From Legionella gresilensis (GTDB taxonomy: Bacteria; Pseudomonadota; Gammaproteobacteria; Legionellales; Legionellaceae): 64,000 nucleotides of DNA. The notes beneath the pieces are model-generated. The model ran no database searches, was not told the origin of the DNA, and worked only from the letters and a program-made list of their open reading frames with translations. The stretch is taken from NCBI RefSeq assembly GCF_900639865.1, contig NZ_CAAAHX010000007.1:124001-188000 (forward strand). The letters run 5' to 3'. Positions 1 to 8,105 of this stretch are shown in pieces (position 1 is the stretch's first letter; every line of letters begins with the position of its first letter). The translations under genes and the position numbers were made by a program.

Positions 1-382
1 ATAGGCGTGCTACACCAATACCTCCCTTTTGATAAATACCTGTGAAAGGATGATTAGGAGTAGGAATAAAGGCAATTTTTCCTACTGAGCCATTAGCATG
101 AATAATTTTTACCCGTCCTTTTGGTATCTCATCACTAAAATGATCAAAGGTAGCGCTTAAGGTAAATATGCCTTTTATTTTTTCGAGTACTTCTTTAAAA
201 CTATTACCACTTAGTTTTGGCAAGGGATTAAATTTATGGCTTTTGACCACCTCATCCCATAATAAATCTTGTTTTTGCGTGGCAGATAAAACTTGATAAT
301 CACTGGGTAGTTGTGCAAATACACTAACATTAATAGATAAATATAAAAGCGCACTAACAAGTAAAGTCCAAAAGCGATACAT
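1..382 (-). CDS. N-terminal part of a secreted protein, possibly catalase-superfamily-like (runs off the window)
   Basis: Only the first ~127 residues are present; the gene continues beyond base 1. It begins with a signal peptide (MYRFWTLLVSALLYLSINVSVFAQ), so the product is exported. An SD-like AAGGAGAG lies just upstream of the ATG. The visible part contains the pattern KIIHANG followed by FIPTPNHPFTGIY and GGIGVARL. This recalls the haem-side strand of catalase-like proteins (IHxxG ... FTGxF ... GxxRxS), but the catalytic His cannot be assigned from this fragment. The catalase-like label is an inference; a plain secreted protein of unknown function is the alternative. Confidence 0.45.
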   Translation of the reverse strand, partial: MYRFWTLLVSALLYLSINVSVFAQLPSDYQVLSATQKQDLLWDEVVKSHKFNPLPKLSGNSFKEVLEKIKGIFTLSATFDHFSDEIPKGRVKIIHANGSVGKIAFIPTPNHPFTGIYQKGGIGVARL

Positions 383-737
383 CTAACTCTCCTTAGTAAG
401 AAATTTACTTTTTTAATGGGTATAATCTTTATACATTTGAAATTATTCTAAAAAAAACCTTAAGATGTTAATTTTTCTTATTTAAAATCATCTCAATTAT
501 CAAATGATATTGGAATTAAATAAGTAAATAAACAAATTAAAATTAATAAGTTTAAACTCTTGCTAAATGGTCATTTTAAAAATTGTAAGGCTATAAATTA
601 TTTATCTTAATATAGGATGTACGAGCTCGCTAATTAAAAATTTCATTAAATTTACTAAAGTTTTTCTTAAAGATACCGAGATAGAGTAGTGTCAACTGTA
701 ATCAAGTAATACTTTAAACTTTAGCAAGGATGCCATT
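383..737. other. AT-rich intergenic region
   Basis: This is the divergent promoter region between the secreted protein on the left and the small lipoprotein on the right. No open frame of useful length and no strong repeat is visible. Confidence 0.5.
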
Positions 738-860
738 ATGAAAAAACTACTAATAGCTTTTGTTGTTGTTTCTTCTACTTTAGCAATGACTGGTTGCGGC
801 TGCGCATTATTTGGTTGTGCACCTGCCCAAGAGTATACTGCTACAACTTATGTTAAATAA
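738..860 (+). CDS. Small lipoprotein, 40 aa
   Basis: A short frame with a good SD (AGCAAGGA, about 8 nt before the ATG) encodes a 40-residue peptide. It has a positively charged N-terminus (MKK), a hydrophobic stretch and a lipobox-like MTGC at residues 17-20, so Cys20 is probably lipidated and the peptide anchored to a membrane. The mature part is only about 20 residues, with two further cysteines (Cys22, Cys27) and a Thr/Tyr-rich tail. It resembles entericidin-like small lipoproteins in size and layout only. The SD and signal make a real gene likely; the function is unknown. Confidence 0.6.
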   Translation: MKKLLIAFVVVSSTLAMTGCGCALFGCAPAQEYTATTYVK

Positions 861-979
861 GTTTTAGTTAGTAGTTAAATATGAACGTAGTCTAAGCAAA
901 GGTCCGCGAGTCTAATCTTAGGCTACGCTTCATTAGACAGATTTAAAAAACATAAATGGTTTTTATATTTTTTTCTAGT

Positions 980-2002
980 TTAATCAAAATCATTATTTGA
1001 GTAATCTAGCACTTGAAAATTAGATTTATTTTCTAACACGCTCTGGGGAACTTGGCCGGTAAAATGATTATTGTCTAAGCGTAGAACCTGAAGTTTAGAC
1101 ATGTTGCCTAATTCAACAGGTAAAGAGCCTCCAAAATTGTTGTTTTCAATTCTTAAAGTTTTTAGATTGTAAAGCGTGGTAATTTCACTCGGCAGGGTCC
1201 CACTTAAATGATTATGGCCTAAATAAATATGCTCTAAATTTTTTAATTGGCCTATTTCAGGTTTTAATTCACCAGAAATAGAATTATTAAATAAATAGAG
1301 TTCTTTTAAATTCGTTAATTCAAAGAGAGCATCCGGAATAATGCCGCTAAGGTTGTTATCATCAAGCCTTAATATTTCTAACCTATTTAGTTTGCCAATT
1401 GATATGGGTATTTCCCCTGACAATTGATTAGCATGCAAATCAAGCCAGATAAGATTGTCAATATCGCCTATAGAAACAGGGATATTTCCTTCTAATTTAT
1501 TTGCTTTTAACCAAATATTTTCAAGCTTTTTGCATTGGCCAATAGAATCAGGAATAACGCCGCCAATCTTATTAAAGCTTAAGTAAAGCGTTTTTAATTC
1601 AGTTAAACTGCATAAGGACTCTGGTAAGTTTCCTTCAAGATTATTATCGTATAATTGTATTTCGATAACTTGCTCGTGTTCATTACAAATGATCCCATGC
1701 CATTGGCAATAGGAAACTTTTTTTGAAAGCCAATTATCCTGACGAATCCAGTTAGGGCCTTTCGTTGAGTAATAGAATTTTTCTAGCTCTAATCTTTGTG
1801 TCGGATCTTCTTTGCTATTTATCGCCATACTGAAGGAAGGAGAGTTAAATAATATTAAGGCAACAATGCCAGCCACTAGCCATATAAATGATTTAAAACA
1901 GCGAAGCGTAAGAATCCACATAGAGGGTATAAATTTAGACATAAAAAATTGTTTAAAAATTCTTATCAGGACTATATGATAATCTATTTTATCTACATAC
2001 AC
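980..2002 (-). CDS. Secreted or membrane-anchored plant-type leucine-rich repeat protein
   Basis: The 340-residue product has a hydrophobic segment at about residues 37-58, which is a signal peptide or anchor. Next comes an N-terminal LRR cap (FYYSTKGPNWIRQDNWL with two Cys in CQWHGIIC), then nine or ten 24-residue repeats of the plant type LxxLxxLxLxxNxLxGxIPxxI, ending almost at the C-terminus. Such repeats bind protein partners. This subtype is typical of plant receptor kinases and is found in scattered bacteria. The start lies 16 bp after the stop of the S51 peptidase gene, so the two probably form an operon. A shorter start at Met21 or Met28 would give a more normal signal peptide. A host-directed role is inferred from the repeat type only. 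Confidence 0.8.
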   Translation of the reverse strand: MYVDKIDYHIVLIRIFKQFFMSKFIPSMWILTLRCFKSFIWLVAGIVALILFNSPSFSMAINSKEDPTQRLELEKFYYSTKGPNWIRQDNWLSKKVSYCQWHGIICNEHEQVIEIQLYDNNLEGNLPESLCSLTELKTLYLSFNKIGGVIPDSIGQCKKLENIWLKANKLEGNIPVSIGDIDNLIWLDLHANQLSGEIPISIGKLNRLEILRLDDNNLSGIIPDALFELTNLKELYLFNNSISGELKPEIGQLKNLEHIYLGHNHLSGTLPSEITTLYNLKTLRIENNNFGGSLPVELGNMSKLQVLRLDNNHFTGQVPQSVLENKSNFQVLDYSNNDFD

Positions 2003-2018
2003 TCTAGAATCTTCGTAT

Positions 2019-2864
2019 TTAAGATTTAGGTGCTATAAATTTTCGTTCTTTCAATAAAAATTTACATCCTCTAACTAAAAAATAAGCTTTAACGTTTGAT
2101 AAATAGATAGGCTCGCCTTCTTTAGCTTCAGCTATATTGGATTGTTTAATTTCTGAACCATCAATAATAATAACCATGCCTGAACCTATACACTCTGCTT
2201 CTTTGCCCTCTCGAATAAGTACAGCACTGTCTTCACCTAAACCCACACCTAATTTTTCAGGGTTTAATAAGATAGCATGGGTGAGTCGGCTAAATCGTCC
2301 TCTTTTGATAAAATGAGTATCAACGATACAATGAGGTAATAAACTAAATCCTGAAGAAATAACTAAATTTTGATGAAGTAGTGCTTCAGTTTGTCCACCT
2401 GAAGCTATGATTACTGATGGTATAACCATAGCGCCTGCACTTGTTCCTGCTATGATGTAATGCTCATTATGGAAGTATTCTTCTTTAATCGCTTTAATAA
2501 GATTGGTGCCTCCTAAAAGTGTAGCATGATAAAATTGATCCCCGCCGGTAAAAAAAACAACCCCTGCTTTTTTTGCTTTTTCTATATAGTCTTCGTTTTC
2601 GCCGTCCTCTCGATGTTCAATAAAAATAAAATCAATGATTTTAAAACCTAACTTTTTAAAGGCCTTTTTATATCCTTCTTGAGTTTCTTTATGTAAATTC
2701 TTACCAGAAGTAATAAATAATATTTTTTTGATACGAACTTCTGTTAATATTTTTTTAAATATCTCGTAAGGTGTAAAATCGGATTCATCCTCTTCAATAT
2801 CAGGCGTTTTCTCACCTCTTTGTTCAGCTCCGCCTATTAATAATATTATTCCTTTGGGTTTCAT
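2019..2864 (-). CDS. Cyanophycinase-like peptidase, family S51
   Basis: The 281-residue protein matches the S51 peptidase fold. It has an N-terminal GGAEQR loop, then FFTGGDQ (~residues 107-113) and the nucleophile elbow GTSAGA (~residues 140-145), whose Ser is the expected nucleophile, then DTHFIKRGRFSRL, a segment typical of cyanophycinases. Enzymes of this group release beta-Asp-Arg dipeptides from the storage polymer cyanophycin, or cleave related beta-aspartyl bonds. No signal peptide is visible, so it is cytosolic. No cyanophycin synthetase gene lies in the window. An SD (GGGAAGA) precedes the ATG. It is the promoter-proximal gene of a pair with the LRR gene. Confidence 0.85.
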   Translation of the reverse strand: MKPKGIILLIGGAEQRGEKTPDIEEDESDFTPYEIFKKILTEVRIKKILFITSGKNLHKETQEGYKKAFKKLGFKIIDFIFIEHREDGENEDYIEKAKKAGVVFFTGGDQFYHATLLGGTNLIKAIKEEYFHNEHYIIAGTSAGAMVIPSVIIASGGQTEALLHQNLVISSGFSLLPHCIVDTHFIKRGRFSRLTHAILLNPEKLGVGLGEDSAVLIREGKEAECIGSGMVIIIDGSEIKQSNIAEAKEGEPIYLSNVKAYFLVRGCKFLLKERKFIAPKS

Positions 2865-3111
2865 GTTCTTCCCTTTATTAAATTTTTAATAAAATAAAAA
2901 TATTTAATAATTGCACTAACAGCCATTTAACTTTATTGAAATTAAGTATAGTATGTTTATAGCGCTCATCTCCTAGCTTAGCAGAATTTCTTTTTGAGTT
3001 TTTCTGTTAAGCTCTATAATTAAGTTATCAGATTAGTTTCTTAAATGTTGTCAGCAATAAATACTAACTATAAATTTTTATTTTAAAAAATGCCAGGCAA
3101 GGGCCGTTATA

Positions 3112-3972
3112 ATGACCTCAGAACAACCCAGTAAATTAATGCCTACTGTATCGATACCTCCTATCCTATATGGTACGGCTTGGAAGGAAGAGAAAACAAA
3201 AGAGCTAGTTTTACAAGCGCTTAATTTAGGATTTAAAGGCGTTGATACTGCAAATCAACGAAAGCACTATTTTGAGGAGGGCGTTGGCTTAGCCATTCAG
3301 GAATTTTTACTTACTAGCCAAAAAAAACGTAATGACTTATTTATCCAAACCAAATTTACCTCAGCAAATGGTCAAGATCACCGAAAACCTTATAATGAAT
3401 CTGATTCTTTGGCAGAGCAGGTTAATCAGTCTTTTGCAAGTTCGCTAACCCATCTTCAGACTGATTATATTGATGCCTATATTTTGCATGGACCTACATT
3501 TTCTCAGGGAATAAATAAGGCCGATCTAGAAATTTGGCAGGCTATGGAAGAATTAGTTTATGCAGGAAAAGTCAAATTTTTAGGAATTTCCAATGTAACT
3601 ATTGATCAGGTAGAGGAGCTATACGAACAAGTTTCTGTCAAACCAACTTTTATTCAAAACCGATGCTTCGCTATCACCCGGTGGGATCAAGACGTTAGGT
3701 TATTTAGTAACCAAAATAAAATTATTTATCAAGGTTTTTCCTTACTTACTGCTAATCAGCATTATCTTTTAGGATCTTATACGCAATTATTAGCTGAAAA
3801 ATATAATAAAACCATCCCACAGATTATCTTTCGCTTTGCATGCCAAATTGGAATATTACCTCTAACAGGAACTACTAGCTCAAAACATATGAAAGATGAT
3901 TTAAATAATAATGATTTTGATCTTTCTATAGATGAAATACAAAATATAGAAAATATAGCAATGTCTTTTTAG
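3112..3972 (+). CDS. Aldo/keto reductase family oxidoreductase
   Basis: The 286-residue protein has the aldo/keto reductase layout: GVDTAN near residue 46 (Asp of the tetrad), a Tyr in KHYFEEGVG, Lys in FIQTKF and His in YILHGP, followed by FLGISN. Members reduce aldehydes or ketones with NADPH in the cytosol. The substrate cannot be read from the sequence. The C-terminal third is shorter than in many family members (usually 310-330 aa), and the NADPH-binding strand is hard to recognise. The gene stands alone. The upstream SD is poor (GGGCCGTTATA before ATG). Confidence 0.8.
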   Translation: MTSEQPSKLMPTVSIPPILYGTAWKEEKTKELVLQALNLGFKGVDTANQRKHYFEEGVGLAIQEFLLTSQKKRNDLFIQTKFTSANGQDHRKPYNESDSLAEQVNQSFASSLTHLQTDYIDAYILHGPTFSQGINKADLEIWQAMEELVYAGKVKFLGISNVTIDQVEELYEQVSVKPTFIQNRCFAITRWDQDVRLFSNQNKIIYQGFSLLTANQHYLLGSYTQLLAEKYNKTIPQIIFRFACQIGILPLTGTTSSKHMKDDLNNNDFDLSIDEIQNIENIAMSF

Positions 3973-4147
3973 CAGTAAGCGTTCGCTCCTATTCACCGAG
4001 CGGATAAATTTGACACAAATCGCGTTAAAGTAATGCCCATGAAGTCTCAGGTACTGATGTATACTAAGTTTTTTCAGTATTATTTTCACCGTAATCTGTA
4101 CTCAAATTAATTAGTTCCTCAAGATTCAACCATATCCCACTGAACGG

Positions 4148-4437
4148 TTAATAGCGACAACTTAAAAACAGCTCTGTCTTTCCCGCGCAGGCGGGAATCC
4201 ATTTCTATGTAAGTACAGTGCAAGGGTTAAGGATAGATTTCCGCTTGTGCGGAAATGACAAAAGCTTTAAGTTGATGGCATTAGGCGAGCTATTAATAGC
4301 GACAACTTAAAAACAGCTCTGTCTTTCCCGCGCAGGCGGGAATCCATTTCTATGTAAGTACAGTGCAAGGGTTAAGGATAGATTTCCGCCTGCGCGGAAA
4401 TGACAAAAGCTTTAAGTTGACGCCATTAGCTAAACAA
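4148..4437. repeat. Two tandem copies of a ~145-bp element with terminal inverted repeats and an inner CCCGC hairpin
   Basis: Copy 1 begins at 4148 and copy 2 at 4293, each starting TTAATAGCGACAACTTAAA. They are almost identical over about 130 bp. Each unit is bounded by CAACTTAAA and TTTAAGTTG, which are inverted, and holds two inner hairpins: CCCGCGCAGGCGGG and TTTCCGCxxGxGCGGAAA. Differences are few (for example TTGT versus CTGC in the second hairpin). There is no coding capacity. The structure looks like a MITE or REP/BIME-type dispersed element. The rest of 3973-4463 shows nothing else. Confidence 0.8.
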
Positions 4438-4463
4438 TTATTTTTAACTTAATTATTTAAATA

Positions 4464-5123
4464 TTAATCAATTATTTTGCTTTTTTCTTGAATAAAATTT
4501 AATATATCTTTTGGCGTTTTCGCAAGATAATTAGGTTGATATTGTCTAAGCGTTTCTTCAGAATTAAATCCCCAAGTAACAGCCATTGAATTAATATTAG
4601 CCTTGTGAGCAGCTTCAATATCTCTTGTTTCATCGCCAATATAGAAAGTCTTTAATAAAGGCATTCGATACGTTTTAATTATTTTTCTTAACACCTTCTT
4701 TTTACCGAAGTAGCTTGATTTTGCATAAATGAAACTAAATAACGATTGAATCTTATAATGATTAAGCCAGGTAAGTACATTTTCTTCTGAGTTAGATGTT
4801 AGTATTCCTAGCGTGCAATTTAATTGTTGCAATTCAGTTAATACTTCCGGTAAATCTGCAAAAATTGGTAAAGAATGGATATCTTCACTGAGCGCTTCTC
4901 TTGCTTTGCGAAGTACCTTAGGTAGCTTATAAATAGGGATATTAAGGGATTTGATAAGCTCACGGGAGCTTAAATTTCTTAATTTATCTATTTTAGTTTC
5001 ACTTATATCATGAAAATTTAATTCATAAGCTAAAAGACTAAATTTTTTTAAAACAGCAGAGAAGCTATCAGCTAGCGTACCATCAAAGTCGAATATTAAA
5101 TTAAATTTATTATCTGTAACCAT
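4464..5123 (-). CDS. HAD-superfamily phosphatase (phosphoglycolate phosphatase-like)
   Basis: From the ATG at 5123 the product is 219 residues. It has the HAD motif I DFDGT (residues 12-16, with Asp12 as nucleophile), a helical cap domain, motif II LTSN around residue 115 and motif IV YIGDETRD (~165-172). This is the arrangement of Gph-like phosphatases that hydrolyse small phosphomonoesters. The frame is open upstream to 5180, but that part re-reads the truncated VOC gene in another frame, so the shorter start is preferred. A GGTGA lies about 12 nt before it. The upstream region was evidently rearranged. Confidence 0.8.
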   Translation of the reverse strand: MVTDNKFNLIFDFDGTLADSFSAVLKKFSLLAYELNFHDISETKIDKLRNLSSRELIKSLNIPIYKLPKVLRKAREALSEDIHSLPIFADLPEVLTELQQLNCTLGILTSNSEENVLTWLNHYKIQSLFSFIYAKSSYFGKKKVLRKIIKTYRMPLLKTFYIGDETRDIEAAHKANINSMAVTWGFNSEETLRQYQPNYLAKTPKDILNFIQEKSKIID

Positions 5124-5130
5124 GATTGAC

Positions 5131-5250
5131 TCATTCACCATAGCAATCTGATTCATGAAGAAAACGAATTTTAAAGCCAAATGCTTTTTCGAAAAAAGCT
5201 AAAGACGACTTTACATCTGTTACATAAATAATCGTGTAGCCAAACTTCAT
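5131..5250 (-). pseudogene. Truncated VOC (glyoxalase/bleomycin-resistance) family gene, 39 codons left
   Basis: Reading from the ATG at 5250 gives MKFGYTIIYVTDVKSSLAFF followed by EKAFGFKIRFLHES and a stop after YGE. This is the first beta-alpha-beta unit of a VOC-superfamily protein of the PhnB/glyoxalase type (normally ~120-130 aa). The homology ends where such proteins continue with a metal-ligand strand, and a TGA lies at 5131-5133. The HAD gene starts 8 nt later. This is best explained as a deletion that removed the rest of the VOC gene. The short frame may still be translated and couple to the HAD gene. Confidence 0.7.
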
Positions 5251-5286
5251 AGATTACACCCTAAAGGTAAAGCATATTAAATTATT

Positions 5287-6579
5287 TCAATAAGATTCTG
5301 AAAAATAACCTTGTGTCCCTTGTGCCATAACAGCTTCTGCATGTCTATTTAAAGCATGAATATAGGCTGCAGTACGCATATCTATTTGATGAAATTGAAA
5401 TAAATCATAAACATTTGTAAACTCTTTCGTCATGATAGCATGTAATTGTTTGTATACCTTCTCTTGGCTCCAATAATAACCTGATCTATTTTGCACCCAT
5501 TCAAAATAGCTTACGGTAACACCACCAGCATTAGCTAAAATGTCAGGAACAATTAAACAATTCTTTTCTTTTAAAATTAAGTCAGCTTCTGTGGTTGTAG
5601 GGCCATTTGCGACTTCAACAATAATTGGTGCTTTAATTTTTTTTGCATTTTCTTTCGTTATTTGGTTTTCGAGCGCTGCTGGAATTAAAATATCAATATC
5701 AAGCTCTAATAATTCCTCATTGGTTATATTATCTGCTTTAATCAACTGACAAACGGAATCTTCACAGTAAACTGCTTGCAGTTGTTTAAAGTTGTTTTTA
5801 GCATGAATAATACTTGGAATATCAAATCCTTGTTTACGATATATGCCACCTTTAGAATCGCTGACTGCGACAATTTTATAACCATCTTGATAAAGTAAGT
5901 AGGCTATAGATTGTCCAGCATTACCAAAGCCTTGAATGGCTACTTGCATTTTCTTTGGTTGCCACTTATTGATTTTTTCTAACTCTTTAATGCAATAATA
6001 GGCGCCTCGGCCTGTTGCTTCTTCACGACCTTGGCTACCGCCAAGCGGTAAGGGTTTGCCGGTAATGACTGCAGGTGTTACTTGGCGGACAATTTTAGAA
6101 TATTCATCCATCATCCATCCCATAATCATTGCATTAGTGTATACATCAGGAGCAGGTATATCGAGATCAGGTCCGATAAAATCCGCTATTGACGTAATAT
6201 AACTTCGACTCAATCGTTCTAACTCAAGTCGCGACAATTGTTTAGGCTGAACAATAACTCCACCTTTTGCACCGCCAAAAGGAATACCTACTACTGCACA
6301 TTTGATAGTCATCCAAAAGGCTAAGGTTTTTACCTCAGCTAAATTAACGCCAGGATGAAATCGAATGCCACCTTTAGTAGGACCACGTATGTCATTATGA
6401 TGTACACGATAGCCTTTAAATATTTTTAAACGCCCATCATCCATGCGCACTGGTATCGACACTTCAAGGCACGCTTTGGCATGCTTAAGTTTCTCAACAG
6501 CTTCTGGATCTAACTTAGCAAAAGTAGCCGCTATATCAAGGCGCGATAATGCTTCGATATACAGTGTGTCCTTTCTCAT
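5287..6579 (-). CDS. gdhA: Glutamate dehydrogenase (Glu/Leu/Phe/Val dehydrogenase family)
   Basis: The 430-residue length and sequence match the hexameric glutamate dehydrogenases of the RocG/GudB or archaeal type. The substrate region reads GYRVHHNDIRGPTKGGIRFH. The catalytic lysine lies in PFGGAKGGV (~Lys105), followed by PAPDVYTN. The nucleotide fold begins at AIQGFGNAGQS (~residue 215). The enzyme interconverts glutamate and 2-oxoglutarate plus ammonia, linking amino-acid carbon to the TCA cycle, which suits an amino-acid-using Legionella. The coenzyme preference (probably NAD) is not certain. The gene stands alone and is divergent from the metallopeptidase gene. Confidence 0.93.
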   Translation of the reverse strand: MRKDTLYIEALSRLDIAATFAKLDPEAVEKLKHAKACLEVSIPVRMDDGRLKIFKGYRVHHNDIRGPTKGGIRFHPGVNLAEVKTLAFWMTIKCAVVGIPFGGAKGGVIVQPKQLSRLELERLSRSYITSIADFIGPDLDIPAPDVYTNAMIMGWMMDEYSKIVRQVTPAVITGKPLPLGGSQGREEATGRGAYYCIKELEKINKWQPKKMQVAIQGFGNAGQSIAYLLYQDGYKIVAVSDSKGGIYRKQGFDIPSIIHAKNNFKQLQAVYCEDSVCQLIKADNITNEELLELDIDILIPAALENQITKENAKKIKAPIIVEVANGPTTTEADLILKEKNCLIVPDILANAGGVTVSYFEWVQNRSGYYWSQEKVYKQLHAIMTKEFTNVYDLFQFHQIDMRTAAYIHALNRHAEAVMAQGTQGYFSESY

Positions 6580-6773
6580 ACGTTATCCTTAAAAGTTTTT
6601 ATATTTTGTTGAAAGTACTTATTTTATTATTTATTTTAAATGGTTGGAATAAAAATTGCACACGTATCTGCGGGAAAGGATTCCTATCCATATTTTTAAT
6701 TTTAACTCTTATCTATCAAGTTAAACAATTTATAGCATTCTTAGCTTCGTTAGATACAAACAAGGAGGTCATT

Positions 6774-8045
6774 GTGCGCCAGTTAAAATACATTATCCTT
6801 AGTTTTTTCTTAAGCTGTTCTTCACTTGTGTTCGCTCAAACGTATCAAGGCGAGCTTGAAGTGCTTATCTTTGATTATTTTGATAATAATAAAGCTAAAA
6901 CGATTTATCAACTTCATGAGGCAGGCGAAGTTTATAAACTAGAATTACCTGATTCAATTGATAAAAGTGAACTTTTATCTGGCAATAAAGTTATTGTTGA
7001 AGGTGAAGAAGTTAAAGGTTTAAAAGAGAAGGTGATTAAGGTTGATTCACTTACTGTTCAGAAAAATCTAACTCTGGAAAATTCGCCTAAAGTTCTTTCT
7101 GTACCTGATATCAGAAGATTATTAACATTAATAGTGAATTTTAAAAATATGCAAGCAACGTCGACTGTTTCAATAAGTGACGTAGATTCTATCTTATTTA
7201 CTAGCCTTCAATCGACTCGCCGAAACCTGTTAAGAAGTTCATTTAATCAGGTTAATCTTTTAACTGATCCAAATGGCGACGGTCATTCTGATATTTATGT
7301 TATTAATCTAGATTATGATGCAACTGATTGTAATTATAATAAGTGGGCAACAGATGCTAAAAATGCTGCTATGCAGTCTGGACTAAATTTAGCATTGTAT
7401 AGGCATTTTATGTTTATCCTTCCACAAGCCGTGAATTGTGGCTGGGGTGGTTTAGGGCAATTAGGCTGTGGTACAGCATGTAATACTTGGGTAAAAGCTT
7501 ATGATCCAAGGCGAGTTTATTCAAAACTTATTTATACTCATGAGCTTGGCCATAATCTAGGTATGCATCATGCTGCCACGGATACAAACAATGATGGTAT
7601 TAATGATTCAGAATACGGCGATGCGGCTTGTATTATGGGCACAGGTGATTCTCGTTATTATAAAGAAGTTAATGCACCACATCGTGATCAAATGCGTTGG
7701 TTTGATTCTTATCCTGAAAGAATTGCGACTGTAACTTCGGGTAGCTATGTACTTAACCCACTTGAAGTAGGACTTCATAGTACAGGATTATTAGCATTAA
7801 AAGTAAAAAAGAATGCCACAGATACTTATTATATTTCTTATCGCAGAAATAGGGGGCTTTTTGGATCAGGGGCACCTTCTTATATAGATAGAATTAGCAT
7901 CCATTGGACACGTGCTGGCGATAACCATACTTATTTTATAAGAACTTTAAATGCTGGCGAAACTTTTGTTGATGCTGCTAATAACGTAAATATTACTGCA
8001 GTTATGACTGGTGGCGCTACAGCAATGGTATCTGTTAATCAATAA
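6774..8045 (+). CDS. Secreted zinc metallopeptidase (metzincin, M12B/reprolysin-like)
   Basis: The start is the GTG at 6774, because it follows a near-perfect ribosome binding site (AAGGAGGTCATT) and opens directly into a signal peptide ending FAQ. Frames further upstream have no such site and overlap the gdhA start. The 423-residue product carries the metzincin zinc motif HELGHNLGMHH (~His256, Glu257, His260, His266) and a Met-turn candidate in CIMGTG. Before it lie an ~130-residue propeptide-like region and a metzincin-like core. The protein should be exported and act on proteins outside the cell. A terminator follows the stop. Confidence 0.88.
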   Translation: MRQLKYIILSFFLSCSSLVFAQTYQGELEVLIFDYFDNNKAKTIYQLHEAGEVYKLELPDSIDKSELLSGNKVIVEGEEVKGLKEKVIKVDSLTVQKNLTLENSPKVLSVPDIRRLLTLIVNFKNMQATSTVSISDVDSILFTSLQSTRRNLLRSSFNQVNLLTDPNGDGHSDIYVINLDYDATDCNYNKWATDAKNAAMQSGLNLALYRHFMFILPQAVNCGWGGLGQLGCGTACNTWVKAYDPRRVYSKLIYTHELGHNLGMHHAATDTNNDGINDSEYGDAACIMGTGDSRYYKEVNAPHRDQMRWFDSYPERIATVTSGSYVLNPLEVGLHSTGLLALKVKKNATDTYYISYRRNRGLFGSGAPSYIDRISIHWTRAGDNHTYFIRTLNAGETFVDAANNVNITAVMTGGATAMVSVNQ

Positions 8046-8050
8046 AAAAT

Positions 8051-8088
8051 AAAGAGAGCTTAGTTTTAATAAGCTCTCTTTATTTTTA
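8051..8088. terminator. Bidirectional intrinsic terminator
   Basis: A 12-bp stem (AAAGAGAGCTTA / TAAGCTCTCTTT) with a 7-nt loop is followed by a T-rich run on the plus strand and preceded by an A-rich run that serves the minus strand. It sits between the converging metallopeptidase and flavoprotein genes. Confidence 0.85.
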
Positions 8089-8105
8089 AAAAAGTCTAAT
8101 GCAAT

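Noticed and set aside
910-938. Inverted repeat GTCTAAT / ATTAGAC between the small lipoprotein and the LRR gene, considered as a terminator
   Set aside because: Neither strand has a T-run after the 7-bp stem, so there is too little support for a terminator.
4186-4430. CCCGC...GCGGG palindromes considered as a CRISPR array
   Set aside because: Only two long copies with no short regular spacers. The structure fits a dispersed transposable or REP element, not a CRISPR.
6549-6773. Longer N-terminus for the first metallopeptidase
   Set aside because: The extra 75 codons overlap the gdhA start and have no SD, whereas the GTG at 6774 has AAGGAGGTC and opens a signal peptide.
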